From: an uncultured Oscillibacter sp.
GTDB lineage: Bacteria > Bacillota > Clostridia > Oscillospirales > Oscillospiraceae
NCBI GenBank assembly: GCA_910579435.1
Contig: CAJTVF010000017.1
Location: 1 to 39,262, forward strand
Length of the DNA stretch: 39,262 nucleotides
Direction of reading: 5' to 3'
Shown piece by piece: positions 7,367 through 15,142 of the stretch. The notes below the pieces were generated by a model that had not been told where the DNA came from, ran no database searches, and saw only the letters and a program-made list of their open reading frames with translations. How positions within the stretch are numbered: position 1 is the first letter of the stretch; every line of letters starts with the position of its first letter. Both the position numbers and the translations under genes were made by a program.

Positions 7367-7512
7367 GGGGGAGGGGCGGAGGGCCCGGGACGGCGCCCCG
7401 GGACGGCACCCCGTCTCCGGCAAACCATGCCGCGCAAGGGAAACCCCGTTTCCATCATTTGTCAAGCCATGATTTTCACGAATATCCCCGCCTTTTTTCT
7501 CCACTCCCGCCA

Positions 7513-7541
7513 TTGCTTTTGCCGGGGGAGTCGGATACAAT
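7513..7541 (+). promoter_or_regulatory. Promoter of the 81-aa hypothetical gene
   Basis: TTGCTT (7513-7518), 17-bp spacer, TACAAT (7536-7541). Transcription would start near 7548, some 38 nt before the chosen ATG. The 140 bp before it, after the MATE gene, hold only GC-rich repeats such as CCCGGGACGGCGCCCCGGGA. Confidence 0.6.
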
Positions 7542-7585
7542 ATGTGGCGGTCGTTAGATTATTACGAATGGAGGACACGGCAGAT

Positions 7586-7831
7586 ATGGAATTGGGTTAT
7601 GATCCGCTTTGGGACGAGCAGGGCCGCTTGCGGCGGGGCTGCACGGTGGGCGAGGCGCTGGCCTGGATGACGAAATTCGGCGGCCGCACCCCCGGGGAGT
7701 CCGTGTGCATCAACGGCGTGGGCTACAAGATCGGCCGCCTGCTCTATGGGCCGGAGCGGCCCGCCGTGGCGGACAAGCCCATCTCCCGGGTGTACGACGG
7801 CTACTACCGTCAATTGAATTTCAGCGTGTGA
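7586..7831 (+). CDS. Small hypothetical protein
   Basis: An 81-aa soluble protein beginning MELGYDPLWDEQGRLRRGC and holding GEALAWMTKFGGRTPGES and GYKIGRLLYGPERPAV. I do not recognise a family. The start at 7586 is preferred because GGAGG lies 11 nt upstream; the earlier in-frame ATG at 7568 has no ribosome site. It has its own promoter and is followed by a terminator, so it is a single-gene unit between the MATE gene and the hybrid kinase. Base composition and codon use match the chromosomal genes around it. Confidence 0.7.
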   Translation: MELGYDPLWDEQGRLRRGCTVGEALAWMTKFGGRTPGESVCINGVGYKIGRLLYGPERPAVADKPISRVYDGYYRQLNFSV

Positions 7832-7860
7832 GCTTCCCGGCAGAGGATGGAGAAAGCGGG

Positions 7861-7894
7861 GCGCGCGGCCAAGGACGCCGTGCGCCTCTTTTCG
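7861..7894 (+). terminator. Terminator after the 81-aa gene
   Basis: GCGCGCGGC (7861-7869) pairs with GCCGTGCGC (7877-7885) with one G-T pair; CTCTTTTCG follows. It lies 30 bp after the stop. Confidence 0.65.
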
Positions 7895-7938
7895 TTTCCG
7901 GAGAGCCTGTTTTCTCCCGCCGGAAGCCTTTTCCATGG

Positions 7939-7967
7939 TTGACATAAGCGGTTTTAACCGTTAAAAT
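7939..7967 (+). promoter_or_regulatory. Promoter of the hybrid kinase gene
   Basis: TTGACA (7939-7944), 17 bp, TAAAAT (7962-7967). The spacer includes the short palindrome CGGTTTTAACCG, which may be an operator. The start codon of the kinase is about 70 nt downstream, behind ATGGAGGAGAA. Confidence 0.75.
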
Positions 7968-8044
7968 AAACTTGGAAAAACCGGCGGGGCATCCATTCCC
8001 CTCAGCCCAGCCTTGAACCCGCAGCCATATGGAGGAGAACGCTT

Positions 8045-11000
8045 ATGTATCATTGTCATCTGCGGCTCTATTGCGTTGGCCGCCGGCAGGAGCTTTTCGC
8101 CCCCCTTCGGGAGGCCGCTCCCCTGGACCACTTCACACATACGTTCCTGGAGAGCGAGGAGCCGGACCCGGACCTGGCCGCCCGGGCCGGCGCGGTGTTC
8201 GCCGACCTCACCGGGCTGGACGCCGCCGGGACGGTCCGGGCCCTGTCGGGCGGCGGGGCGGAGCTCATTGTCCTGGCGGAGCGCGCACAGCTGGAGGAGC
8301 TGGCGGGTCTTTTCCCGTCCCTGGCGGACGCGTGGGTCCTGCCCATGGGCGGGGAGGAGCTGCGCTTCCGCTTCCAGAACTGGCAGCGGGCCGTCCGGCA
8401 GGAAAAGGACCTCTGGGAGTCCCGCCAGTACCTGGAGGCCGCCATCAACAGCGTTCCCAACCTGGTGTGGTACAAAACCAGGGACGGCGTCCACGAAAAG
8501 GTAAACGACAGCTTCTGCGAAACCGTGAACAAGACCAAAGAACAGGTCCATGGACAGCGGCACGCCTATATCTGGGACGTGGAGGCGGACGACCCTGTCT
8601 GCATCGAGTCGGAGCGGGTCGTCATGGAGACACAGAAGACCGGCGTGGCGGAGGAGACCATCCAGACCGGAGAGGGCACCCGGCTGCTGACCACGTATAA
8701 GTCGCCCCTGTACGACCTGGACGGCAGCGTGATGGGCACCGTGGGCGTGGGCATCGACGTAACCCGCGAGCGGGCCTATGAGACGGAGCTCCGCCGGGAG
8801 AACCAGGCCCTGGAGACCCTGTTCACCACCATGGACTGCGGCGTGCTGTGCCACAGCCTGGACGGGCGGCGCGTCCTCAGCGTCAACCGGGCCGCCCTGG
8901 AGATCCTGGGCTACCAGTCCCAGGAGGAGCTCTCCGGGGACGGCTTCGACACCGTCGCTACCTCTGTGATCGATGAAGACCGGGAGAAGCTGCTGAGCTG
9001 CATCAAATCCCTGAAAAACGTGGGGGACAGCGTGAGCGTGGAGTACCGGGTCCGGCACGCCAATGGGGACGTTTTCCACGTGATGGGCAATGTGAAGCTG
9101 ACCGAGGAGGACGGCGAGCTGTTCTACCAGCGCTTCCTCGTGGACTGCACCGCCCAGAAGCAAAAGGAGCGGGAAGAGCAGCTCCGCAAGGAGCGCCGCC
9201 ACCAGGAGCTGGTCCGGGCCCTGAGCACCGACTACAATCTGGTCTGCTATTTCGATTTGGAAACCCGCCGGGGAAGCGCCCTGCGGATCTACGCGTGCCC
9301 CGCCGGCCTTCTGGAGCAGCTCTTTGCCGGTGAGCTGTCCCTGGACGACAATATGGAAACGTACATACAGACCTGCGTCTACGCGGACGACCGGGACATG
9401 CTCCGCCGGGTCTTTACCGGGGACACCCTGCTCCGGGAGCTCCAGGACCGGGGAATCTATTACCTGAACTACCGTACCGTCTGCATGGGCAATATCCGCT
9501 ACTTCCAGATGAAGGCCGTGCCAATTGGGGACCAGGAGTCCAGCCACGGCGTGGTCATTGGCTTCCGCAGCGTGGACGAGGAGACCCGGGCCGAGATGGA
9601 GAAGAAAAGCCTGCTGGAGGACGCCCTGGCCCAGGCGAACCGGGCCAGCAAGGCTAAAAGCGTTTTCCTCTCCAACATGTCCCACGATATCCGGACCCCC
9701 ATGAACGCCATCATCGGCTTCACCGCCCTGGCCAGCACCCATATTGACAACCGGGAGCAGGTGGAGGAATACCTGAAAAAGATCATGACCTCCGGCAATC
9801 ATCTGCTCAGCCTCATCAACGACGTGCTGGACATGAGCCGCATCGAAAGCGGCAAGATGTACCTGGACGAGAAGCCCTGCTCCCTGCCGGATATCCTCCA
9901 TGGCCTGCGGAGCATCGTCCAGGCGGACGTCCACGCCAAGCAGCTGGAGCTGTATATGGACGCTGTGGACGTGGTTCATGAGGACATCCTCTGCGACCGG
10001 CTGCGGCTGAACCAGATCCTGCTGAACCTGCTGGGCAACTCCATCAAGTACACCCCCGCCGGGGGCATCGTCAGCATCCGGGTGAAGGAGATGCCCGCCG
10101 CCCCGGCAGGACACGCCGCCTACGAGTTCAGCGTCCGGGACACGGGCATCGGCATGAGCGAGGAGTTTGTCGCCCATATCTTCGAGCCCTTCGAGCGGGA
10201 GCGGAACTCCACCACCAGCGGCATCCAGGGCACCGGCCTGGGCATGGCCATCACCCGGAACATTGTGGAGATGATGAACGGCTCCATCCACGTCAAAAGC
10301 CGTCAGGGCGCGGGGACGGAGTTCACCGTGGACCTCGTGTTCCGCCTCTGCTCCGACGAGAAGCAGCCCACCACCATTCCGGAGCTGACCGGCTGCCGCG
10401 CCCTGGTAGTGGACGATGATTTCAACACCTGCGACAGCGTCTCCTGCATGCTCCAGCAGATCGGCATGCGGGCGGAGTGGACCCTCTCCGGCAAGGAAGC
10501 GGTGCTCCGCACCCGGCAGGCCGTCATGCGGCGGGACAACTACAGCGTTTATATCATCGACTGGCTGCTGCCGGATATGAACGGCATCGAGGTCACCCGG
10601 CGCATCCGCAAGGAGTGCGGCGGCGAGGTGCCCATCATCGTCCTCACCGCCTACGACTGGGCCGATATTGAGGACGAGGCCAAGGAGGCCGGAGTCACCG
10701 CCTTCTGCGGCAAGCCTCTGTTCCTCTCGGAGCTGCGGGACTGCCTGATGTCCATTGTGAGCACGGAGGAGACCCCGGAGGAGAAGGGCCAACTGTCGGC
10801 CCGGCCCCTGGACCTGGGCCGCATCCTGCTGGCGGAGGACAACGAACTGAACCAGGAGATTGCCCAGGCCATTCTGGAGGAGGCGGGCTTCACCGTGGAG
10901 ATCGCGGAGAACGGGCAGATCGCCCTGGATCTACTGAAGCGGGCGGAGCCGGGCTATTACCAGATGATACTGATGGACGTGCAGATGCCCGTCATGAACG

Positions 11001-11197
11001 GCTACGAGGCCACCCGGGCCATCCGCTCCATGGAGGACCCGGCGCTGAGAAGCATCCCCATCCTGGCCATGACGGCCAACGCCTTTGAGGAGGATAAACA
11101 GGCGGCCCTGAAGTGCGGCATGAACGGGCATATTTCCAAGCCCATCGACATTGCCAAGCTCCTGGAGACCCTGGAAAACGTGCTGAGAAGCCGGTAA
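8045..11197 (+). CDS. Hybrid sensor histidine kinase with PAS domains and two receiver domains
   Basis: 1050 aa. There is a degenerate receiver-like N-terminus (residues 1-115), then PAS-type sensor segments (about 130-245, 255-375, 390-510). A HisKA domain carries the phospho-acceptor in SNMSHDIRTPMNA (His547). An HATPase domain has LLNLLGNSIKYTPAGG, DTGIGMS and GTGLGMAI. Two receiver domains follow, with Asp839 (IIDWLLPDMNG) and Asp978 (LMDVQMPVMNG). No transmembrane segment is visible, so it should sense a cytoplasmic signal. It likely runs an internal phosphorelay but has no output domain and no adjacent partner; the His-phosphotransfer protein or response regulator must be elsewhere. The start is backed by GGAGGAG upstream. 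Confidence 0.93.
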   Translation: MYHCHLRLYCVGRRQELFAPLREAAPLDHFTHTFLESEEPDPDLAARAGAVFADLTGLDAAGTVRALSGGGAELIVLAERAQLEELAGLFPSLADAWVLPMGGEELRFRFQNWQRAVRQEKDLWESRQYLEAAINSVPNLVWYKTRDGVHEKVNDSFCETVNKTKEQVHGQRHAYIWDVEADDPVCIESERVVMETQKTGVAEETIQTGEGTRLLTTYKSPLYDLDGSVMGTVGVGIDVTRERAYETELRRENQALETLFTTMDCGVLCHSLDGRRVLSVNRAALEILGYQSQEELSGDGFDTVATSVIDEDREKLLSCIKSLKNVGDSVSVEYRVRHANGDVFHVMGNVKLTEEDGELFYQRFLVDCTAQKQKEREEQLRKERRHQELVRALSTDYNLVCYFDLETRRGSALRIYACPAGLLEQLFAGELSLDDNMETYIQTCVYADDRDMLRRVFTGDTLLRELQDRGIYYLNYRTVCMGNIRYFQMKAVPIGDQESSHGVVIGFRSVDEETRAEMEKKSLLEDALAQANRASKAKSVFLSNMSHDIRTPMNAIIGFTALASTHIDNREQVEEYLKKIMTSGNHLLSLINDVLDMSRIESGKMYLDEKPCSLPDILHGLRSIVQADVHAKQLELYMDAVDVVHEDILCDRLRLNQILLNLLGNSIKYTPAGGIVSIRVKEMPAAPAGHAAYEFSVRDTGIGMSEEFVAHIFEPFERERNSTTSGIQGTGLGMAITRNIVEMMNGSIHVKSRQGAGTEFTVDLVFRLCSDEKQPTTIPELTGCRALVVDDDFNTCDSVSCMLQQIGMRAEWTLSGKEAVLRTRQAVMRRDNYSVYIIDWLLPDMNGIEVTRRIRKECGGEVPIIVLTAYDWADIEDEAKEAGVTAFCGKPLFLSELRDCLMSIVSTEETPEEKGQLSARPLDLGRILLAEDNELNQEIAQAILEEAGFTVEIAENGQIALDLLKRAEPGYYQMILMDVQMPVMNGYEATRAIRSMEDPALRSIPILAMTANAFEEDKQAALKCGMNGHISKPIDIAKLLETLENVLRSR

Positions 11198-11199
11198 AT

Positions 11200-11243
11200 C
11201 AAGAGCGGGAGAAAGGCGTAAGCCTTTCTCCCGCTCTTGTGAT
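11200..11243 (+). terminator. Terminator of the hybrid kinase gene
   Basis: Perfect 18-bp stem: CAAGAGCGGGAGAAAGGC (11200-11217), loop GTAA, complementary arm 11222-11239, then TGATTTCG. It starts just after the stop codon. Confidence 0.85.
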
Positions 11244-11430
11244 TTCGTGTCAATTGGCGTAAGCGTCAAATTAGCCAACCCAAAAGAGGACCGCAGCGCT
11301 GAAGCGAAACAGCGCTGCGGCTCAAAAGAATCATGTAGTTGCGCAAAACTCAGGCGCATTAGCCGGGAGCAGCGGCACAGCCCAACCCTCCACGGTACGA
11401 TCCAGCGTTGGAGCAGTTTTCAAAACCTAG
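11244..11430. other. Non-coding spacer with one strong hairpin
   Basis: No gene is supported in these 187 bp. CCGCAGCGCTG (11291-11301) pairs perfectly with CAGCGCTGCGG (11310-11320). A weaker TTGGC/GCCAA pair lies near 11254-11278. The spacer ends at the CTAG target of family A copy 3. Confidence 0.6.
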
Positions 11431-11589
11431 GGAAGCACTGATTTAATCCCCGCGCACATCTTTACGCCATAAATTTCCGCTGATCTGCGTCAGAAAATCT
11501 TGAAATCCGCCAGGATTCCTGCAATTTTCTTCCTTGCCAGCGAAAATTTCTGGCGCAAATCTGCACACGTTGATTAAATCAGCGCTTCC
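11431..11589 (+). mobile_element. Family A element, copy 3
   Basis: 159 bp, same ends and inner sequence as copy 1, flanked by CTAG (11427-11430 and 11590-11593). The right-hand CTAG supplies the TAG stop of the IS66 remnant on the minus strand. Confidence 0.9.
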
Positions 11590-11798
11590 CTAGGTCAGAT
11601 AGTGGAAGGAATCCAGCCCAGTTTCCTTGGCTGTCTCGATCAGGCTGTAAATCACCGCGCTGGCCTGGGCGCCCAGCGGGGTATTGGCAAACAGGAAGTT
11701 CTTGCGGCCAATCAAAAAGGGCTTGATGCTGCGCTCCGCCCGGTTGTTGCTCAGTTCCAGCCGTCCATCCTCCAGATATCGCAGGAGATAGGGCCAGA
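11590..11798 (-). pseudogene. IS66-type transposase, C-terminal fragment
   Basis: The minus strand reads YLEDGRLELSNNRAERSIKP, FLIGRKNFLFANTPLGAQAS and AVIYSLIETAKETGLDSFHY. This is the conserved end of IS66 transposases, in which the catalytic glutamate lies in the NNRAERSIKP block. Only about 68 codons remain. The 5' side is joined to a holin gene in a different frame near 11799. The 3' side ends at a TAG created by the family A target site. It is a scrap of a lost insertion sequence. Confidence 0.85.
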
Positions 11799-11799
11799 A

Positions 11800-12031
11800 G
11801 GGTCACGCCTTTACGACAAAGGCCCTTCCATCCGGCGCGGCTTTCCAGGGAACCGTTTTCGGTCTTTTCGCTGTTGTGAAACACTCCGGCCACAATCAGG
11901 CCGGTCACATAGTCAATCCCCATGAAAATCATCAGGGACACAAGGGCGGCATCCCACCCGCCGAATAGGGAAGCAATAAAGCCCCCAACTACCCCGACTG
12001 CGGTCACAATTCCAGATTTCATATTGTTCAA
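11800..12031 (-). pseudogene. Phage holin, truncated
   Basis: The N-terminal 77 or so codons of a phage-type holin (toxin secretion/lysis holin family) begin MNNMKSGIVTAVGVVGGFIA. They include the hydrophobic stretch ALVSLMIFMGIDYVTGLIV and the family block SRAGWKGLCRKGVTLL. At that point the gene is cut and fused to the IS66 remnant, so the C-terminal membrane segments are missing. It follows the two tail-type genes on the same strand, as in a prophage lysis module. Confidence 0.8.
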
Positions 12032-12104
12032 TCCTTTCTTTATGAGAAATTACACCCTTGCAAGCAAGCGGGGCTTGTAGGGTCGTTTACGGCCCTTTCC
12101 GGGG

Positions 12105-12503
12105 CTATGCCCCAACCAGGGCGGCAATGTGCCGCAAATCCAGAACCGGGGCGCTGAAGAAATCCGGGTTCCACAGCCAATAATCTTCATGATCCGCCCG
12201 TCTGTATCTCTGACACAGGGGATCAGCCCAAACCTTGTTCCACCGCTTCTGGTGGTTGCTGTCCCGCTTTTCCAGCCGGGAAAGAACAGCCCCCACCAGC
12301 TTCCCGCGCTGAAGGCCGTTCCCATCATCATTTTGGCTGAAAAAATCAAGGGAAGTTTGGCTTTCAGGGTAGCAAAGGAGCTTCCCATCCAGGCATAAAA
12401 AATCCCCCTCCACTTGAAGGGGTGTTCCATACGGGATGTTGACCGGCCCACAGACGGCATCAAACCGCGCATGTTTCCGGGCGATATAGGTTTTATGTTC
12501 CAT
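12105..12503 (-). CDS. Prophage tail-associated hypothetical protein
   Basis: 132 aa starting MEHKTYIARKHARFDAVCGP. The protein contains GTPLQVEGDFLCLDGKLLCY, FFSQNDDGNGLQRGKLVGAV, RLEKRDSNHQKRWNKVWAD and DEDYWLWNPDFF-like text near the end. Short proteins with this text follow tail or receptor-binding genes in clostridial prophages; exact role unknown. The start at 12503 overlaps the end of the upstream tail gene by 11 bp, indicating translational coupling. The gene appears complete, though its prophage is mostly gone. Confidence 0.6.
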   Translation of the reverse strand: MEHKTYIARKHARFDAVCGPVNIPYGTPLQVEGDFLCLDGKLLCYPESQTSLDFFSQNDDGNGLQRGKLVGAVLSRLEKRDSNHQKRWNKVWADPLCQRYRRADHEDYWLWNPDFFSAPVLDLRHIAALVGA

Positions 12504-12888
12504 CGGCGGTTTCCTCCGTCCACCCATACACACCGGGTTCCCACACATTCCCGTCCGTGGTGCTGATCCAATGCTTGCTGTTGTGGGAAACTTTGGCCCC
12601 GGCGCTGTATGCGTCATGTGCGCCCACCAGTTGGCTCCACTTAGGCCATTCTTCAGCCGGATCAGAAATGCCAACCCACAGGCTGGGCGCGGCATCCGGT
12701 GTCCAATCGGCCTGGGAATTGTGATCCGACAAGCACTGATACAAGGCCCCGTTGTAACGCCTGATATTCCCTTTTGTGCAGCCCACCGGATAGGCCCACG
12801 GGGAAAAGAAGTCAGCGTGTTCCGCCGCTGTCACATTGTCAATGCTCCCGGCTTGCGGCAAGGGGTACAGTACATAGGCGGCAATCAA
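12493..12888 (-). CDS. Prophage tail/carbohydrate-binding protein, N-terminally truncated
   Basis: 131 aa. It has two ChiA/CBM5-like short repeats typical of tail fibre ends: RYNGALYQCLSDHNSQADWT with DAAPSLWVGISDPAEEWPKW, then DAYSAGAKVSHNSKHWISTT with DGNVWEPGVYGW. Such modules bind cell-surface polysaccharide. The upstream neighbour is a recombinase fragment on the opposite strand rather than the rest of a tail operon, so the N-terminal part was probably lost when a deletion joined the two. It may still be expressed but is unlikely to work alone. Confidence 0.65.
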   Translation of the reverse strand: MIAAYVLYPLPQAGSIDNVTAAEHADFFSPWAYPVGCTKGNIRRYNGALYQCLSDHNSQADWTPDAAPSLWVGISDPAEEWPKWSQLVGAHDAYSAGAKVSHNSKHWISTTDGNVWEPGVYGWTEETADGT

Positions 12889-12907
12889 AAACCCTTGGGG
12901 CCATCTT

Positions 12908-13255
12908 GACCGGTTCGCCCTGGAATTGGACGTGGTTTCCCGGTGCTATTCTGATTTGCTGACTTCTGATCCGGTGCCGCCCACCAGCCGGGACAGGTTC
13001 AGTGATGAACTGATTGAACGGCTCTGGAACCACAGCGTGGAACCGTGGGTGGATACCGCATTGATTTTCATTTACAGCGGTTGGCGGATTTCTGAATTGC
13101 TGGGCCTGAAAACGGTGGACATTGACCTTCAGGCCGGAACAATGAAAGGCGGGACAAAAACCAAAGCCGGAACCCCTGAAAAATCAAGGGTTCCGGCTTC
13201 CGCGTGGTTATTTTACCATAAATGCGGCTCCTTTCAAAAATACTGGCCGGCCTGA
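12908..13255 (+). pseudogene. Tyrosine recombinase (phage integrase) fragment
   Basis: About 88 codons of an integrase catalytic domain remain: RDRFSDELIERLWNHSVEPW, VDTALIFIYSGWRISELLGL and KTVDIDLQAGTMKGGTKTKA. The Arg in SGWRISELLGL is the first catalytic residue of this family. No start codon or N-terminal DNA-binding domain is present. After GGTKTKAG the family sequence ends and a hairpin begins, so the HxxR and Tyr residues are absent. It marks one edge of a deleted prophage or transposon. Confidence 0.8.
13164..13199 (-). terminator. Hairpin terminator, probably minus-strand
   Basis: AAGCCGGAACCC (13164-13175) pairs perfectly with GGGTTCCGGCTT (13188-13199). On the minus strand it is followed by TGGTTTTTG. 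It sits where the recombinase similarity ends and may have come from the deleted prophage. Confidence 0.55.
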
Positions 13256-13321
13256 CCGTATGTTACCGCAAAGAGACGGCCGCGCATTGTATAAAATTGC
13301 GGTCTGCCCGCAGAAGAAACA

Positions 13322-13354
13322 AGCGGCCCCTCCGGTTTGACCGGAGGGGCCGCT
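13322..13354 (-). terminator. Terminator of gdhA, displaced by a family A element
   Basis: AGCGGCCCCTCCGG (13322-13335) pairs with all 14 bases of 13341-13354. The minus-strand tail is TTGTTTCTTC. It would lie about 13 bp after the gdhA stop if the family A element at 13371-13529 were absent. Confidence 0.7.
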
Positions 13355-13370
13355 GTTCGCTGGAAATTAA

Positions 13371-13529
13371 GGAAGCACTGATTAAATCAACGTGTGCAGA
13401 TTTGCGCCAGAAATTTCTGCTGACAAGGAAGAAAATCGCAGAAATCCTGACGGATTTCAAGATTTTCTAACGCAGTCCAGCGGGAATTTATGGCGTGAAG
13501 CTGTGTGCGGGGATTTAATCAGTGGTTCC
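13371..13529 (-). mobile_element. Family A element, copy 4 (inverted, most diverged)
   Basis: 159 bp in the opposite orientation to the other copies, flanked by TTAA (13367-13370 and 13530-13533). The right-hand TTAA contains the gdhA stop codon, which is preserved by the duplication. Several inner bases differ from the other copies, so it is probably older. Confidence 0.88.
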
Positions 13530-14879
13530 TTAAATCAAGCCCTGAGACAGCATCACGTCGGCCACCTTCATAAAGCCCGCGATGTTGGCGCCCAGCACCA
13601 GGTCGCCGGGCTTGCCGCACTCCTCGGCGGCGGTGTAGATGTTGTGGAAGATGTTGGTCATGATGGTTTTCAGCCGCCGGTCCACTTCCTCGAAGCTCCA
13701 GGCGTAGCGCATGGAGTTCTGGCTCATTTCCAGGCCGCTGGTGGCCACGCCCCCGGCGTTGGCGGCCTTGGCGGGGGCGAAGAGCACCCCAGCGTGCTGG
13801 AACTCCTGGATGGCCTCCGGGCGGCAGGGCATGTTGGCCCCCTCCGCCACGGCGATGGTCCCATTTTTCACGATGGTTTTGGCGATCTCCCCGTCGATCT
13901 CATTCTGCGTGGCGCAGGGCAGGGCGACGTCGCAGGGAATCGTCCAGATGCCCCGGAAGCCCTCGGCATAGGTGCTGCCGGGGACCCGGTCCGCATACTC
14001 CTTGATGCGGCCCCGGTGGCCCAGCTTGATGTCCTTCACCACGTCCAGGTCAATGCCCTTGGGGTCGTGGATATAGCCGTTGGAGTCGCTGAGGGCCACC
14101 ACCTTCGCCCCCAGCTCCGTGGCCTTCTGACAGGCGAAGATGGCCACGTTGCCGCTGCCGGAGATGACCACGGTCTTGCCCTGGAAGCTGTCGTGCTTCA
14201 TCTTGGACAGCATCTCCTGGGTGAGGTAGCACAATCCGTAGCCCGTGGCCTCCGTGCGGACCAGGGAGCCGCCGAAGGAGAGGCCCTTGCCCGTCAGCAC
14301 CCCGGCGGCGTAAGTGCCCCGGACCCGGCGGTACTGGCCGAAGAGGTAGCCGATCTCCCGGGCGCCCACGCCGATGTCCCCGGCGGGCACGTCCACGAAC
14401 TGGCCGATGTGCCGCTGTAGCTCGGTCATGAAGCTCTGGCAGAAGCGCATGACCTCCTCGTCGCTCTTGCCCTTGGGGTCGAAATCCGCGCCGCCCTTGG
14501 CCCCGCCCATGGGCAGGGTGGTGAGGCTGTTTTTGAGGATCTGCTCAAAGCCCAGGAACTTCAAAATAGAGAGGTTGACAGTGGGATGGAACCGGAGGCC
14601 CCCCTTGTAGGGGCCGATGGAGGAGTTGAACTGGACCCGGTAGCCCCGGTTCACGTGGACCTGACCCCGGTCGTCCACCCAGGGCACCCGGAAGGTGATG
14701 ACCCGCTCGGGCTCCACAAAGGTCTCCACAATGCCCTTCTTCTCATATTCGGGATGCTGGTCCATGATCTGATCCAGGCTCTCCAGGAACTCCAGAACCG
14801 CCTGGTGAAATTCCTTCTGGTCCGGGTCCCTGGTGACCACCTGGGAATAGACGCGCTGCAAATACTCGCTTTTCAACAT
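13530..14879 (-). CDS. gdhA: NADP-specific glutamate dehydrogenase
   Basis: 449 aa, the normal length of hexameric GDH. The enzyme makes glutamate from 2-oxoglutarate, ammonia and NADPH in the cytoplasm. Visible marks are VNRGYRVQFNSSIGPYKGGL, TTLPMGGAKGGADFDPKGKS (catalytic-loop lysine), DVPAGDIGVGAREIGYLFGQ, the dinucleotide-binding turn VVISGSGNVAIFACQKA, and PCATQNEID with EGANMP near the end. The start MLKSEYLQRVYSQV fits the family. A possible promoter lies upstream. Because the glutamate synthase locus in this window is destroyed, this gene may be the main route of ammonia assimilation here. Confidence 0.95.
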   Translation of the reverse strand: MLKSEYLQRVYSQVVTRDPDQKEFHQAVLEFLESLDQIMDQHPEYEKKGIVETFVEPERVITFRVPWVDDRGQVHVNRGYRVQFNSSIGPYKGGLRFHPTVNLSILKFLGFEQILKNSLTTLPMGGAKGGADFDPKGKSDEEVMRFCQSFMTELQRHIGQFVDVPAGDIGVGAREIGYLFGQYRRVRGTYAAGVLTGKGLSFGGSLVRTEATGYGLCYLTQEMLSKMKHDSFQGKTVVISGSGNVAIFACQKATELGAKVVALSDSNGYIHDPKGIDLDVVKDIKLGHRGRIKEYADRVPGSTYAEGFRGIWTIPCDVALPCATQNEIDGEIAKTIVKNGTIAVAEGANMPCRPEAIQEFQHAGVLFAPAKAANAGGVATSGLEMSQNSMRYAWSFEEVDRRLKTIMTNIFHNIYTAAEECGKPGDLVLGANIAGFMKVADVMLSQGLI

Positions 14880-14997
14880 AAAGATCGCCCCTTTGTCCGG
14901 CCCTGCCGCCGCTTTCCGTAGAATGCCCCAAAGCGGAACGGATATGCTATTTTTTGGGAGTTTGGCGTAAAAGCGGGCCGGGAATTTTCCTGTCTAT

Positions 14998-15027
14998 AGA
15001 ATATAGGAAAAGCAGGGCCCCGCACAA
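14998..15027 (-). promoter_or_regulatory. Possible gdhA promoter
   Basis: On the minus strand TTGTGC (15022-15027), 18 bp, TATTCT (14998-15003). It lies about 120 bp before the gdhA start in an otherwise empty AT-rich spacer. The -35 match is moderate. Confidence 0.35.
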
Positions 15028-15089
15028 GAAATAAATTTCCTAAAATCCGGGGGAAATTTACGCCGGTTTAAAGCGAATATTACCAAAGG

Positions 15090-15115
15090 GCCCCGGCGGA
15101 AAGGCCCGCCGGGGC
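15090..15115 (-). terminator. Terminator of the cell-wall hydrolase gene
   Basis: GCCCCGGCGG (15090-15099) pairs with CCGCCGGGGC (15106-15115). T-rich sequence follows on the plus side; the minus-strand tail is only CCCTTTGG, so it may work better in the opposite direction. Confidence 0.5.
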
Positions 15116-15124
15116 GTAAAATCT

Positions 15125-15142
15125 TCTTTAATCAGTGCTTCC
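15125..15142 (+). repeat. Solitary family A terminal repeat
   Basis: TTCTTTAATCAGTGCTTCC matches only the right end of family A and is followed by TTAA (15143-15146). That TTAA contains the stop codon of the minus-strand hydrolase gene. The remainder of the element is gone, so this looks like a deletion scar. Confidence 0.6.

Noticed and set aside
7961..10792. Long open frame on the minus strand (over 900 codons) opposite the hybrid kinase
   Set aside because: It has no recognisable domain, is His/Val/Gly-rich as expected of an antisense frame in GC-rich DNA, and lies exactly opposite a gene with clear kinase motifs.
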